64,000 bases of DNA from Nocardiopsis sp. N85 (GTDB lineage: Bacteria > Actinomycetota > Actinomycetes > Streptosporangiales > Streptosporangiaceae): contig NZ_JARBUT010000002.1 of assembly GCF_028882275.1 (NCBI RefSeq), positions 1 through 64,000 on the forward strand, in the 5' to 3' direction. Below, piece by piece: positions 34,739-42,683 of the stretch. The number at the start of each line of letters is the position of its first letter. Position 1 is the stretch's first letter. Made by a program: the position numbers and the translations under genes. The notes under the pieces are model-generated. The model did not search any database, was not told the DNA's origin, and worked only from the letters and a program-made list of their open reading frames with translations.

Positions 34739-35671
34739 CTAGAAGTAGCCCTCGCGCTTGCGGTCCTCCATGGCCGCCTCGCTGGCACGGTCGTCGGCCC
34801 TGGTCTGTCCGCGCTCGGTGATCCGGGTCGCGGCGATCTCGGCGATGATGTCGTCGAGTTCCACGGCGGTCGACTTGACCGCCCCGGTGCAGGTGAGGTC
34901 GCCGACGGTGCGGTAGCGCACGGTCTCGGTGAAGGGGACCTCGGTGTCGTCGCGTGCGATGAGCGGCGAGTCGGCGAGCAGGATGCCGTCGCGTTCGAAC
35001 ACGCTGCGCTCGTGGGCGAAGTAGATGGAGGGCAGCTCCAGGCGCTCCCGCTGGATGTAGGCCCACACGTCCAGCTCGGTCCAGTTGGAGATGGGGAAGA
35101 CCCGGATGTGCTCGCCCCGGGCGATGCGGGTGTTGTACACGCTCCACAGCTCGGGGCGCTGGTTCTTGGGGTCCCACTGGCCGAACTCGTCCCGGAAGGA
35201 GAAGACGCGCTCCTTGGCGCGGGCCTTCTCCTCGTCGCGGCGGGCGCCGCCGAAGGCGGCGTCGAACCCGTGGTCCTCGATGGCCTCCAGCAGCGCGGCG
35301 GTCTGGAGCCGGTTGCGGCTGGCCCAGCGGCCGGTGGACTCGACGACCTTGCCCGCGTCGATCTGCTCCTGGACGGAGGCGACGACCAGGCGCACCCCGG
35401 CCTCGGCCACCCGACGGTCGCGGAAGTCGATGACCTCGGGAAAGTTGTGCCCGGTGTCGACGTGCATGACCGGGAACGGGACGGCGCCGGGCCAGAAGGC
35501 CTTCTCGGCGAGTCGGAGCATGACGATGGAGTCCTTGCCGCCGGAGAAGAGCAGCACCGGCCGCTCGAACTCCGCGGCCACCTCGCGCATGATGAAGATC
35601 GCCTCGGCCTCCAGAACGTCCAGCTGTGAGAGCTGGTAGCGTCCGGGCGCCTGCTGACTCGCCTGACCCAT
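34739..35671 (-). CDS. cysD: Sulfate adenylyltransferase small subunit
   Basis: A 310-residue PP-loop enzyme. 'PVLLFSGGKDSIVMLRLA' is the PP-loop, and 'HVDTGHNFPEVIDFRD', 'FGGARRDEEKARAKERVFS' and 'FPISNWTELDVWAYI' are all standard for CysD. It catalyses formation of APS from ATP and sulfate together with CysN. It lies between cysQ (60 bases upstream) and cysN, on the same strand as the WbaP-like gene. The placement with cysQ and sulfotransferases, rather than with sulfite reductase genes, suggests a role in sulfation rather than cysteine synthesis. Confidence 0.96.
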   Translation of the reverse strand: MGQASQQAPGRYQLSQLDVLEAEAIFIMREVAAEFERPVLLFSGGKDSIVMLRLAEKAFWPGAVPFPVMHVDTGHNFPEVIDFRDRRVAEAGVRLVVASVQEQIDAGKVVESTGRWASRNRLQTAALLEAIEDHGFDAAFGGARRDEEKARAKERVFSFRDEFGQWDPKNQRPELWSVYNTRIARGEHIRVFPISNWTELDVWAYIQRERLELPSIYFAHERSVFERDGILLADSPLIARDDTEVPFTETVRYRTVGDLTCTGAVKSTAVELDDIIAEIAATRITERGQTRADDRASEAAMEDRKREGYF

Positions 35672-35731
35672 GAATCCGCCTTAGAGATACCGCTGGGGGC
35701 ACCGGTTCGACCGACGGCGGGGGCCTGTCGT

Positions 35732-36523
35732 CTAGCCCCCCGCGTGCGGACCGGCGCTGTCCAGGTCCGCGCCGTCGCGGATGCTAGCCAACAACATACC
35801 CGACAATTCCGATCGGCATACAAGGACATCGGGGAGTAGCGGGTCGGCCACGTTATAGCGCAGGGGCGAGCCGTCGACGCGGGAGGCGTGCAGCCCGGCG
35901 GCCGTGGCCACCGCCACGGGCGCCGCCGTGTCCCACTCGTACTGACCACCGGCGTGCACGTAGATGTCGGCCATGCCGAGCAGCACCGAGCAGATCTTGG
36001 CGCCCGCCGAACCCATGGGGACCAGTTCGGCGCCCAACTGGGTGGCCATCCGTTGCGCGAAGGCCGGCGGACGGGAACGGCTCACCGTGATCCGCAGCCG
36101 CTGTCCGGCCGGACGCTCCTCGGGCAGCCAGGGCGGGTCGACCGTCGACAGCGTGCTGCCCTGGGCGGGCAGCGACACCGCCCCGGCGACCAGTTCGCCG
36201 TTCTCCCACAGGGCCACGTGCACGGCCCAGTCGACCCGGCCGGCCTCGGCGAACTCACGGGTGCCGTCGAGCGGGTCGATGATCCACACCCGACGCGCCC
36301 GCAGCCGGGCCGGGTCGTCCACGCCCTCCTCGGAGAGCACCGCGTCGCTGGGACGCAACCGCCCGAGCGCGGAGAACAGGAACTCGTGGGAGGTCCGGTC
36401 CCCGAGCGTGCGCAGCACGTCGGGCTCGTCGAAACCGTGCCGGGCGCGCAGGCGCAGCAGCAGCTGACCGGCCTCGCTCGCCAGATCGCGGGCCACCTCA
36501 TGGTCGTCTCGGATGTTCTTCAC
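35732..36523 (-). CDS. cysQ: 3'(2'),5'-bisphosphate nucleotidase CysQ
   Basis: A 263-residue inositol-monophosphatase-fold enzyme that hydrolyses PAP, the by-product of sulfotransferases, to AMP. 'AVLSEEGVDD' and 'WIIDPLDGTREFAE' provide the metal-binding residues, and 'YEWDTAAPVAVATAAGLH' the C-terminal Asp. The GTG giving VKNIRDDHE lies 4 bases after the stop of the WbaP-like gene; a GTG 24 bases earlier, overlapping that gene, is an alternative. Coupling with the priming transferase ties PAP disposal to polysaccharide production. Confidence 0.92.
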   Translation of the reverse strand: MKNIRDDHEVARDLASEAGQLLLRLRARHGFDEPDVLRTLGDRTSHEFLFSALGRLRPSDAVLSEEGVDDPARLRARRVWIIDPLDGTREFAEAGRVDWAVHVALWENGELVAGAVSLPAQGSTLSTVDPPWLPEERPAGQRLRITVSRSRPPAFAQRMATQLGAELVPMGSAGAKICSVLLGMADIYVHAGGQYEWDTAAPVAVATAAGLHASRVDGSPLRYNVADPLLPDVLVCRSELSGMLLASIRDGADLDSAGPHAGG

Positions 36524-36527
36524 CGGC

Positions 36528-38048
36528 TCAGTACGCCCCCGCCCCACGGATCACCGCTGACCACGTCTTCCACAGGATCTGGATGTCCAACGTCAGCGAC
36601 CAGTTTTCCACGTAGCGCAGATCCAGGCGGACCGATTCCTCCCAGGAGAGATCGGACCGTCCGCTGACCTGCCACAGCCCCGTCAGCCCGGGTTTGACCA
36701 CCAACCTGCGGCGGACGTCGTGCCCGTATCGGGCGACCTCCTCCGGAAGCGGCGGCCTCGGGCCGACCAGGGACATCTCGCCCCGGGCCACGTTGACGAG
36801 CTGGGGAAGCTCATCGAGCGAGTACCGGCGCAACCATGCCCCGACCGAGGTCACCCTGGGGTCGCGTCGCATCTTGAAAAGCACACCGTCGTGCTCGTTG
36901 CGGGACCGCAGCGCCGCCTTCAACGCGTCGGCCCCGACCACCATGGTACGGAACTTGTACACGGTGAACTCGGAGCCACCCCGCCCTACGCGCGTCTGGG
37001 TGAAGAACACCGGTCCTCCGTCCTCCATCCGGATGAGCGCGGCCAGCGCCATGAACAGCGGGGACAGCAGGATCAGGGCCAGCACGGCGGCGCAGCGGTC
37101 GAAGACCCCCTTGAGGAGGCGGCGCGCTCCGACGAGCTCGGGATGTTCGACGTGCAGCAGGGGGAGCCCGGCGACCGGACGGATCGTGGTGCGCGGGCCG
37201 GCGACCTCCATGAGGGCGGAGGCGACGATGAGCTCGGTGTCGGTCTTCTCCAGCCGCCAGGCCAGTCGGCGCAGTTCGACGCCGTCCATCTCGGGGCAGG
37301 CCAGGACGGCGACGGTACCGGCGCCGACCAGCGCGGCGGCGTCGGCGGCGCCGCGGAAGGAACCCAGGACGGGGCAGTCCTCGATCTCGGCGAGGCCCTC
37401 CCCCAGCTCGTGTTCGGGCAGACAGACGCCCACCACCCGCATACCGTGGTAGGCCTCGTCGCGGAAGCGCCGGATGAGGTCACCGGCGGCCACCCGGTGG
37501 CCGACCACGACGACCCCGTTCATGCACTCGCCGGAACGGCGCCGGCGGTGCAGCGCCTTGCGGCGGGCGTACCGCAGGGCGAGAGTGGCGAACACCACCA
37601 CGGGCAGGGTGAGGAGCACGTACCCCCGGGCCAGGTCGAACTTGACGGCGTAGGCGACGATGGCGGCCGAGGCCGCCAGGGTGAGGCCGGCGACGGCGAC
37701 GCGTCGGTACTCCTCGGTGCCCACCCCGATGAAACGGCGCGCGTACCCGCCCGACAGGTAGATGAACAGGCCCCACACGGCCGGCAGTGCCAGGGAGAAC
37801 CACAGGTAGGGGATGGTGGTGGCCGCGGTCAGCGCGCCGTGGAAGCGGACCGTGGTTCCGATCAGACCCGCACCGAGGGCGCAGAGCAGGTCGAACAGGA
37901 CCAGACCGGCGACGTAGGAGCGGGTCCAGGCCTTGGGCGGTGCGGGCAGGGCCCGGATCACCGGCATGACGGCCGTATCGCCCACGACACCGGCGGCCAG
38001 TACCGCCGGCCGCTCGCGAACCTCTTTCACCCCACTGTTTGCGACCAT
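36528..38048 (-). CDS. WbaP/exopolysaccharide-type sugar-phosphate transferase
   Basis: A 506-residue polyprenyl-phosphate sugar-1-phosphate transferase that starts polysaccharide assembly. Four to five N-terminal helices (roughly residues 42-165) and a CoA-binding-like Rossmann region ('GVVVVGHRVAAGDLIRRF') precede the catalytic bacterial sugar transferase domain from about 315. That domain shows 'FFTQTRVGRGGSEF', 'VYKFRTMV', 'RYSLDELPQLVNV' and 'GEMSLVGPRPPLPEEV'. The ATG with GGGGGA upstream was preferred to a 25-codon extension. It heads the cysQ-cysD-cysN group. Confidence 0.93.
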   Translation of the reverse strand: MVANSGVKEVRERPAVLAAGVVGDTAVMPVIRALPAPPKAWTRSYVAGLVLFDLLCALGAGLIGTTVRFHGALTAATTIPYLWFSLALPAVWGLFIYLSGGYARRFIGVGTEEYRRVAVAGLTLAASAAIVAYAVKFDLARGYVLLTLPVVVFATLALRYARRKALHRRRRSGECMNGVVVVGHRVAAGDLIRRFRDEAYHGMRVVGVCLPEHELGEGLAEIEDCPVLGSFRGAADAAALVGAGTVAVLACPEMDGVELRRLAWRLEKTDTELIVASALMEVAGPRTTIRPVAGLPLLHVEHPELVGARRLLKGVFDRCAAVLALILLSPLFMALAALIRMEDGGPVFFTQTRVGRGGSEFTVYKFRTMVVGADALKAALRSRNEHDGVLFKMRRDPRVTSVGAWLRRYSLDELPQLVNVARGEMSLVGPRPPLPEEVARYGHDVRRRLVVKPGLTGLWQVSGRSDLSWEESVRLDLRYVENWSLTLDIQILWKTWSAVIRGAGAY

Positions 38049-38160
38049 GTGTCCCCCAAGACCTGCGCGCGTCCGAAAATCATTACTTCCAGTCATCGCC
38101 TCCAGCCGTACAGAACCCACCAAGGAGGGTGTGAGCGGGGTGCGGCGATGGCGATGGGTT

Positions 38161-38229
38161 CAGGGTCGACGCCCTGGATCGTAACCAAAAGTAGTGGAAA
38201 AGTCGCGCTGAGTTGCCGACTGTCGGCAA
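38161..38229. promoter_or_regulatory. Palindromes in the WbaP promoter region
   Basis: TTGCCGAC-T-GTCGGCAA (38213-38229) is a perfect 17-base palindrome. CAGGG/CCCTG (38161-38176) is a smaller hairpin nearer the gene. Both lie in the 291-base region upstream of the WbaP-like gene, which has no other feature apart from a short AT-rich patch around 38185. Confidence 0.5.
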
Positions 38230-38339
38230 AGAGAGGCCGGTCGGCCCGAGAATGTATCCCGCTTGAGACCAACCGGCGTCACTCAACGTGTCAAGGAAGG
38301 GTCATAAAGGTCCCTGCAATGTCCTGACCGAAACCCGCC

Positions 38340-39311
38340 TCAGCTCCCGGCCATCGCGTCCGCCAACCGAAGCTGCGTCTCCGCCGCTCCGGGCTCACCG
38401 CCCCGGCGCAGCGCGCTCGCCAGCAGTCGTCGGGCGTGGGCGTCGTCAGGGGCCTCCGCCACCAGGATCTCCAGCTCCTTCCGGGCCCGCCCCACCTGCG
38501 CGGAGCGCAGCCGTGCCCTGGCCGCCACCAGGCGTACGCCCCGGTCCCCGCCGTGCTCGGCCAGCAGCGGCTCCAACAGGGTGAGCGCGCCCAGGGGGTC
38601 CTTCTCCACCAGCGCCTCGGCCAGCCGCAGCCGCTCCACCTCCGCGGGCGGACTCCACACCGACCGCTCCCCGGCCCGTTCCAGGAACCCGGCGATCTCC
38701 TCCGGGTGGCAGGCGCCCTCCAGCGCCAGGTCGCCGACGAGCAGGGTCGGCGAGGTGCGCACGCCCCGGGCCCGGCCGCGCAGCAGCAGCTCGCGCACCT
38801 CCCCGCCACCCTCCCCCGCCCGGAGCAGGCGGCCGCCGTCGGCGAAGCCCGCCCGGTCGGCGGCACCCTCCAGGACCTCCGCGGTGCCGATGTCCTCGGC
38901 GTCGACGAAGTGGGCCCGCATGATCTCCTCGGCCACGGCGTTCTGGAGTGCCGGTCCCCCCTCGCGCTCGGCCAGGTGGAGGAGCCGGTGGGCGTCGTGG
39001 GAGCTCACGTGCCAGGCGGCGCCCCACCGGGGGAAGCCCTCGGCCGCGGCCACCTCGGCCACCCGAACCCGGTTCTGCGCCGGGGTGAGGTGGGGGGCGC
39101 ACGCGCGCAACGCCTCGTCCACGAAGGGGTCGCGCAGCAGCCCGTCCAGCGGCCGGGCCTCCTCCGGGGCGGTGGGGTCGATGCGGTAGGGCCGCCAGAG
39201 CACCTCCACCGGTTCCCCGCCGTGCGCGGCCAGAGTCCGCTCCACCCTCCGCTTGCCGATGTACGCCCAGGGGCAGACCACGTCCGCCCAGATCTCCAGT
39301 CGCATGCTCAT
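38340..39311 (-). CDS. DsbA/FrnE-like oxidoreductase with C-terminal TPR
   Basis: A 323-residue protein. Residues about 1-210 are a DsbA/FrnE thioredoxin fold with 'IWADVVCPWAYIGKRRVE'; the usual CPWC is CPWA here, so only one active-site cysteine remains (Cys13). 'GVRTSPTLLVGDLALEG' gives the cis-Pro region. Residues about 215-320 are helical with 'AARARLRSAQVGRARKELE' and 'DAHARRLLASALRRGGEPG', resembling the TPR of CnoX/YbbN chaperedoxins. This pairing is unusual. Two ATGs are possible, two codons apart. It is divergent from a TetR gene across three direct repeats. Confidence 0.8.
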   Translation of the reverse strand: MSMRLEIWADVVCPWAYIGKRRVERTLAAHGGEPVEVLWRPYRIDPTAPEEARPLDGLLRDPFVDEALRACAPHLTPAQNRVRVAEVAAAEGFPRWGAAWHVSSHDAHRLLHLAEREGGPALQNAVAEEIMRAHFVDAEDIGTAEVLEGAADRAGFADGGRLLRAGEGGGEVRELLLRGRARGVRTSPTLLVGDLALEGACHPEEIAGFLERAGERSVWSPPAEVERLRLAEALVEKDPLGALTLLEPLLAEHGGDRGVRLVAARARLRSAQVGRARKELEILVAEAPDDAHARRLLASALRRGGEPGAAETQLRLADAMAGS

Positions 39312-39320
39312 ACGGAGAGA

Positions 39321-39366
39321 CTAAGCAACACCTGTCAACTAAGCAACAGATATTACTTAAGCGACG
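39321..39366. promoter_or_regulatory. Three 18-base-spaced direct repeats, TetR operator candidate
   Basis: CTAAGCAACA begins at 39321 and 39339, and a diverged TTAAGCGACG begins at 39357, so the three units are exactly 18 bases apart. They fill the 74 bases between the divergent FrnE-like and TetR genes. Confidence 0.65.
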
Positions 39367-39385
39367 CACGTCGTACACTGGGCGC

Positions 39386-39946
39386 GTGAACCCCGACGAC
39401 CCGCGCGCCCGTCGCACCCGCGCCGGACTGCGCACCGCGCTCCTGTCCCTGCTCGCCGACACCCCGCCCGAGCGCATCACCGTGTCCGCCGTGGCCCGCG
39501 AGGCGGGGATCAACCGCGCCACCGTCTACCAGCACTACGCCGACATCGACGCGCTGGTGGCCGACGCCATGGAGGGCGCGCTCGCGCACGCGGCGCGCTG
39601 CGCCGCGCTGTGTCCGCTGGAGGCCCCCACCGACGGGGCGCCGGCCCCACTGGTGGACCTGTTCGCCCACGTCATCGAACACGGATCCCTCTACCGGACG
39701 CTGCTGGCGGGCGACTTCGCCCACCGGCTGCGCGCGAGCGTGGCCCGGGAGCTGGAGGAGCGGTTCGCGACGGGGGCCAGGCCACCGGGCACCGACGGCG
39801 TCCCGGACCGGGCACTGAGCTCCCACCTGGCGGGGGGACTGGTCGCCCTGCTCACCTCCCGGGTCGGGCAGGAGGGACCGGGGCCGGGCGCCGAGGAGTC
39901 CGCCGCGGTCGCCTGGCGGCTGCTGGCGCCGGTCCGCCACCGCTGA
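39386..39946 (+). CDS. TetR family regulator
   Basis: A 186-residue TetR protein starting at GTG. The HTH is 'RITVSAVAREAGINRATVYQHYADIDALVADAM' (about 32-64), with the conserved 'TVYxHY' end. The C-terminal domain is short (about 120 residues) and of the TetR_C_33-like type. It diverges from the FrnE-like gene and probably binds the direct repeats between them. A 38-base perfect palindrome follows as terminator. Confidence 0.88.
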   Translation: MNPDDPRARRTRAGLRTALLSLLADTPPERITVSAVAREAGINRATVYQHYADIDALVADAMEGALAHAARCAALCPLEAPTDGAPAPLVDLFAHVIEHGSLYRTLLAGDFAHRLRASVARELEERFATGARPPGTDGVPDRALSSHLAGGLVALLTSRVGQEGPGPGAEESAAVAWRLLAPVRHR

Positions 39947-39970
39947 CCCGGGCGGGTGCCGCCGGACGCG

Positions 39971-40008
39971 GGGAGGGGCCGCGTGGGGATCCCCACGCGG
40001 CCCCTCCC
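39971..40008. terminator. Perfect 38-base palindrome between tetR and pth
   Basis: GGGAGGGGCCGCGTGGGGA and its exact complement TCCCCACGCGGCCCCTCCC are adjacent, giving a 17-bp stem with a minimal loop around GGATCC. It can serve both convergent genes. Confidence 0.8.
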
Positions 40009-40022
40009 GTTCGCCGCCGGCG

Positions 40023-40598
40023 TCAGACGGCGGTGTGGTAGATGTTCTGGGCCCGCTCCAGGCCGTCGGCCAGGAGAACGCGCACCGCGTCGGCGGCGCG
40101 CTCCACGTTGAGATCCAGCTCGGCGCGCTCGGTCGAGGAGAAGTCGCGCAGCACGTACGCCGCCGGGTCCATGCGGCCCGGGGGACGGCCCACCCCGAAA
40201 CGGACCCGGACGTAGCCCGGCCCGCCCAGGGACGCGGTGACGGACTTGAGCCCGTTGTGCCCGCCCGAGCCGCCGCCCTTCTTCAACTTCAGGGCACCGA
40301 AGTCGATGTCCATCTCGTCGTGCACGACGATGACCCGGTCCAAGGGGATCTTGTAGAACGCGGCCAGCGCCGACACCGGCCCCCCGGACAGGTTCATGTA
40401 GGTGCGCGGCTTGGCCAGCACCACCGGCACGCCGTCCAGACGGGTCTCCACCGCCTCGGCGTGCGCCTTGTGCGCCTTCCAGCGCTCCGTTCCGGCGAGG
40501 GCGTCCACCACCATGAAACCGGCGTTGTGCCGGTTCCCCGCGTACTTGGGGCCGGGGTTGCCCAGGCCGACGACCAGCCGACGCTCGGTCTCCGCCAT
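40023..40598 (-). CDS. pth: Peptidyl-tRNA hydrolase
   Basis: A 191-residue enzyme that frees tRNA from drop-off peptidyl-tRNA. '[21 protein letters not shown]' region (catalytic His and Asn, split here for length), 'PRTYMNLSG', '[14 protein letters not shown]' and '[10 protein letters not shown]' are standard. The ATG with GGAGGAAG upstream was chosen. It follows rplY, as in most Actinobacteria, but a terminator hairpin lies between them. Confidence 0.96.
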   Translation of the reverse strand: MAETERRLVVGLGNPGPKYAGNRHNAGFMVVDALAGTERWKAHKAHAEAVETRLDGVPVVLAKPRTYMNLSGGPVSALAAFYKIPLDRVIVVHDEMDIDFGALKLKKGGGSGGHNGLKSVTASLGGPGYVRVRFGVGRPPGRMDPAAYVLRDFSSTERAELDLNVERAADAVRVLLADGLERAQNIYHTAV

Positions 40599-40646
40599 GT
40601 CGTTCTTCCTCCACCATCCCCACATGGGGGCGAGCCTACAGAGAAA

Positions 40647-40686
40647 ACACCGAGCGCGCGGCTCCGGAGAACCGCACGCTCGGTGT
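40647..40686 (-). terminator. Intrinsic terminator after rplY
   Basis: A 10-bp stem ACACCGAGCG/CGCTCGGTGT, one mismatch, then 4 more pairs. On the minus strand it is followed directly by TTTTCTCT. It lies 16 bases after the rplY stop, and partial read-through would feed pth. Confidence 0.8.
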
Positions 40687-40702
40687 GATGTACGCGCTGG
40701 GA

Positions 40703-41305
40703 CTACTCGGCGGCGGACGCCGCGGTCTCGCCCTCGGCGGCCTCACCCTCGGAGGCGCCCTCCTCCTCGACGCGCGGGGCGGAGACGTTGAGGACGATGG
40801 CCTCGGGCTCGGTCACCAGGATGGAACCGGCGGGCAGCTTCAGTTCGGCGGCGGTCACGACGGTGCCGATCTCCAAGCCGTCGATGTCGAACTCGATGCC
40901 CTCCGGGATGTGGGTGGCCTCGGCCTCGACGGTCACGGTGACGAGCTCCTGAGTGAGCACACCGGCGCCCTTGATCTCACCGACCAGGTTGACGGAGATC
41001 TCGACCTCGACCTTCTCGCCCTTGGAGACGACCAGCAGGTCGACGTGCTCCAGGAAGCCCTTGATGGCGTCGCGCTGAACGCTCTTGGGCAGGGCGAGGT
41101 TGTCCTTGTCCAGGCCCTCCAGACGCAGCAGGACGTTGGGGGTCTTCAGGGCGAGCATGAGCTCGTGGCCCGGCAGGTTCAGGTGGCGGGGCTCGGTGCC
41201 GTGGCCGTAGAGGACGGCCGGCACCTTACCCGCGCGGCGGGCGCGACGGGAGGCGCCCTTGCCGAATTCCGTGCGGGGCTCGGCAGCGATACGTACCTCG
41301 GACAC
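40703..41305 (-). CDS. rplY: 50S ribosomal protein L25 (TL5/CTC type)
   Basis: A 200-residue long-form L25 that binds 5S rRNA. The N-terminal L25 domain (about 1-90) shows '[24 protein letters not shown]' features, and the C-terminal TL5 beta domain (about 95-180) shows '[19 protein letters not shown]'. An acidic Ala/Glu-rich tail ends the protein. The GTG start with GAGGAG upstream (VSEVRIAAE) was chosen. It normally follows prs; here a strong hairpin after prs suggests it has its own promoter in the 389-base gap. Confidence 0.95.
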   Translation of the reverse strand: MSEVRIAAEPRTEFGKGASRRARRAGKVPAVLYGHGTEPRHLNLPGHELMLALKTPNVLLRLEGLDKDNLALPKSVQRDAIKGFLEHVDLLVVSKGEKVEVEISVNLVGEIKGAGVLTQELVTVTVEAEATHIPEGIEFDIDGLEIGTVVTAAELKLPAGSILVTEPEAIVLNVSAPRVEEEGASEGEAAEGETAASAAE

Positions 41306-41650
41306 GACAAAACTCCTCGGGTTCAACCCCGCAGCACGGGGAACACGACTCCAGTAGTACGAACGATTCCCGCTCTCGGGCGGGTCAGTGGCGGGGTCTC
41401 CCCGGTAGGGGACGCGACCGCCCTGGTTCCAGGCGTGCCCGGCGAGCCGTCACCGGACCCGTCCGGCCCGGGAACGCTCGTCGCGCACCCCTGCCCGCGC
41501 GTCCTCACGAAGCCGAACGAGGCTCCGCTCGGGCAACGGGGACACTCGGCCAAGTCTACTGGCTCCGCCGACGACTCCGAACACACCCCACCGACGTTCC
41601 GTCACCGGCCGCGCAACGACCGGGACCGGCGTGTCGGTGGGGGAACGGAC
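41306..41650 (-). promoter_or_regulatory. Intergenic upstream of rplY
   Basis: No gene seen. A short, GC-poorer patch at about 41345-41375 is the most promoter-like part. The region is otherwise G+C-rich with small hairpins. Confidence 0.35.
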
Positions 41651-41688
41651 GCGCGGGTGGGGGATCCGGGCGGATCCCCCACCCGCGC
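41651..41688 (-). terminator. Terminator after prs
   Basis: A perfect 17-bp stem (GCGCGGGTGGGGGATCC with its complement) and a 4-base loop, 6 bases after the prs stop codon. Confidence 0.8.
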
Positions 41689-41694
41689 GAGGTC

Positions 41695-42663
41695 CTACTC
41701 GAACAGGCTCGTCACCGAACCGTCGGTGAAGACCTCGCTGATCGCGCGCGCCACGAGCGGCGCGATCGACAACTGCGTGAGCTTCTCGAAGGAACGCGAC
41801 TCGGGCACGGGCAGCGAGTTGGTGATGACCACCTCGGAGATGGGCGAGTTCTGGAGGCGCTCGGCGGCCGGGCCGGACAGCACACCGTGCGTGGCGGCCA
41901 CCAGGACCTGCTTGGCGCCCTGCTCGAAGAGGGCATCGGCGGCCTTCACGATGGTGCCGCCGGTGTCGATCATGTCGTCCACCAGCACGCACACCCGGTC
42001 CTTGACCGTACCGACGACCTCGTGGACACGGACCTGGTTGGCCACGTCCGGGTCGCGGCGCTTGTGGATGATCGCCAGCGGGGCGCCCAGCCGGTCGGCC
42101 CAGCGGTCGGCGGTGCGCACCCGACCGGCGTCGGGGGAGACCACGGTGATCTCGGAGCGGTCGACCCGGTTCGCGATGTGGTCCGCCAGGATCGGCAGCG
42201 CGAACAGGTGGTCCACCGGTCCGTCGAAGAAGCCCTGGATCTGGTCCGTGTGCAGGTCGACGGCCATCATGCGGTCGGCGCCGGCGGTGCGGAACAGGTC
42301 GGTCATCAGGCGGGCCGAGATGGGCTCGCGGCCGCGGTGCTTCTTGTCCTGGCGCGCGTACCCGAAGAACGGGGTGACCACGGTGATCCGTTTGGCGGAG
42401 GCGCGCTTGAGCGCGTCCACCATGATCAACTGCTCCATGATCGACTCGTTGATCGGGTCGGAGTGCGCCTGGATGACGAAGGCGTCGGACCCGCGGACCG
42501 ACTCCAGGTAACGGATGAAGATCTCGCCGTTGGCGAAGGTGTCGAACCGGGTGGGGACCACATCGATCCCCAGTTCCTTCGCGACCTCCTCGGCCAGGCT
42601 CGGGTGCGTACGCCCCGAGAACAACATCAGGTTCTTCTGGCCGGTGGCCTTCATCCCGGTCAC
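41695..42663 (-). CDS. prs: Ribose-phosphate pyrophosphokinase
   Basis: A 322-residue PRPP synthase, supplying PRPP for purines, pyrimidines, His and Trp. 'FFGYARQDKKHRGREPISA' is the ATP-binding flexible-loop region, and 'VCVLVDDMIDTGGTIVKAA' is the PRPP/ribose-phosphate loop. 'LMLFSGRTHPSLAEEVA' is the N-terminal signature. The GTG at 42663 was chosen because GGGGGAG precedes it and it matches the usual N-terminus; ATG nine bases later is possible. It follows glmU by 20 bases. Confidence 0.96.
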   Translation of the reverse strand: MTGMKATGQKNLMLFSGRTHPSLAEEVAKELGIDVVPTRFDTFANGEIFIRYLESVRGSDAFVIQAHSDPINESIMEQLIMVDALKRASAKRITVVTPFFGYARQDKKHRGREPISARLMTDLFRTAGADRMMAVDLHTDQIQGFFDGPVDHLFALPILADHIANRVDRSEITVVSPDAGRVRTADRWADRLGAPLAIIHKRRDPDVANQVRVHEVVGTVKDRVCVLVDDMIDTGGTIVKAADALFEQGAKQVLVAATHGVLSGPAAERLQNSPISEVVITNSLPVPESRSFEKLTQLSIAPLVARAISEVFTDGSVTSLFE

Positions 42664-42683
42664 GCGTTTCTCCCCCACAGTCA

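Noticed and set aside
33099..35702. 867-residue open frame antisense/out of frame to cysD and cysN
   Set aside because: Arginine/histidine/proline-rich shadow of G+C-rich codons; the frame-shifted cysN and cysD genes with all motifs occupy the same DNA.
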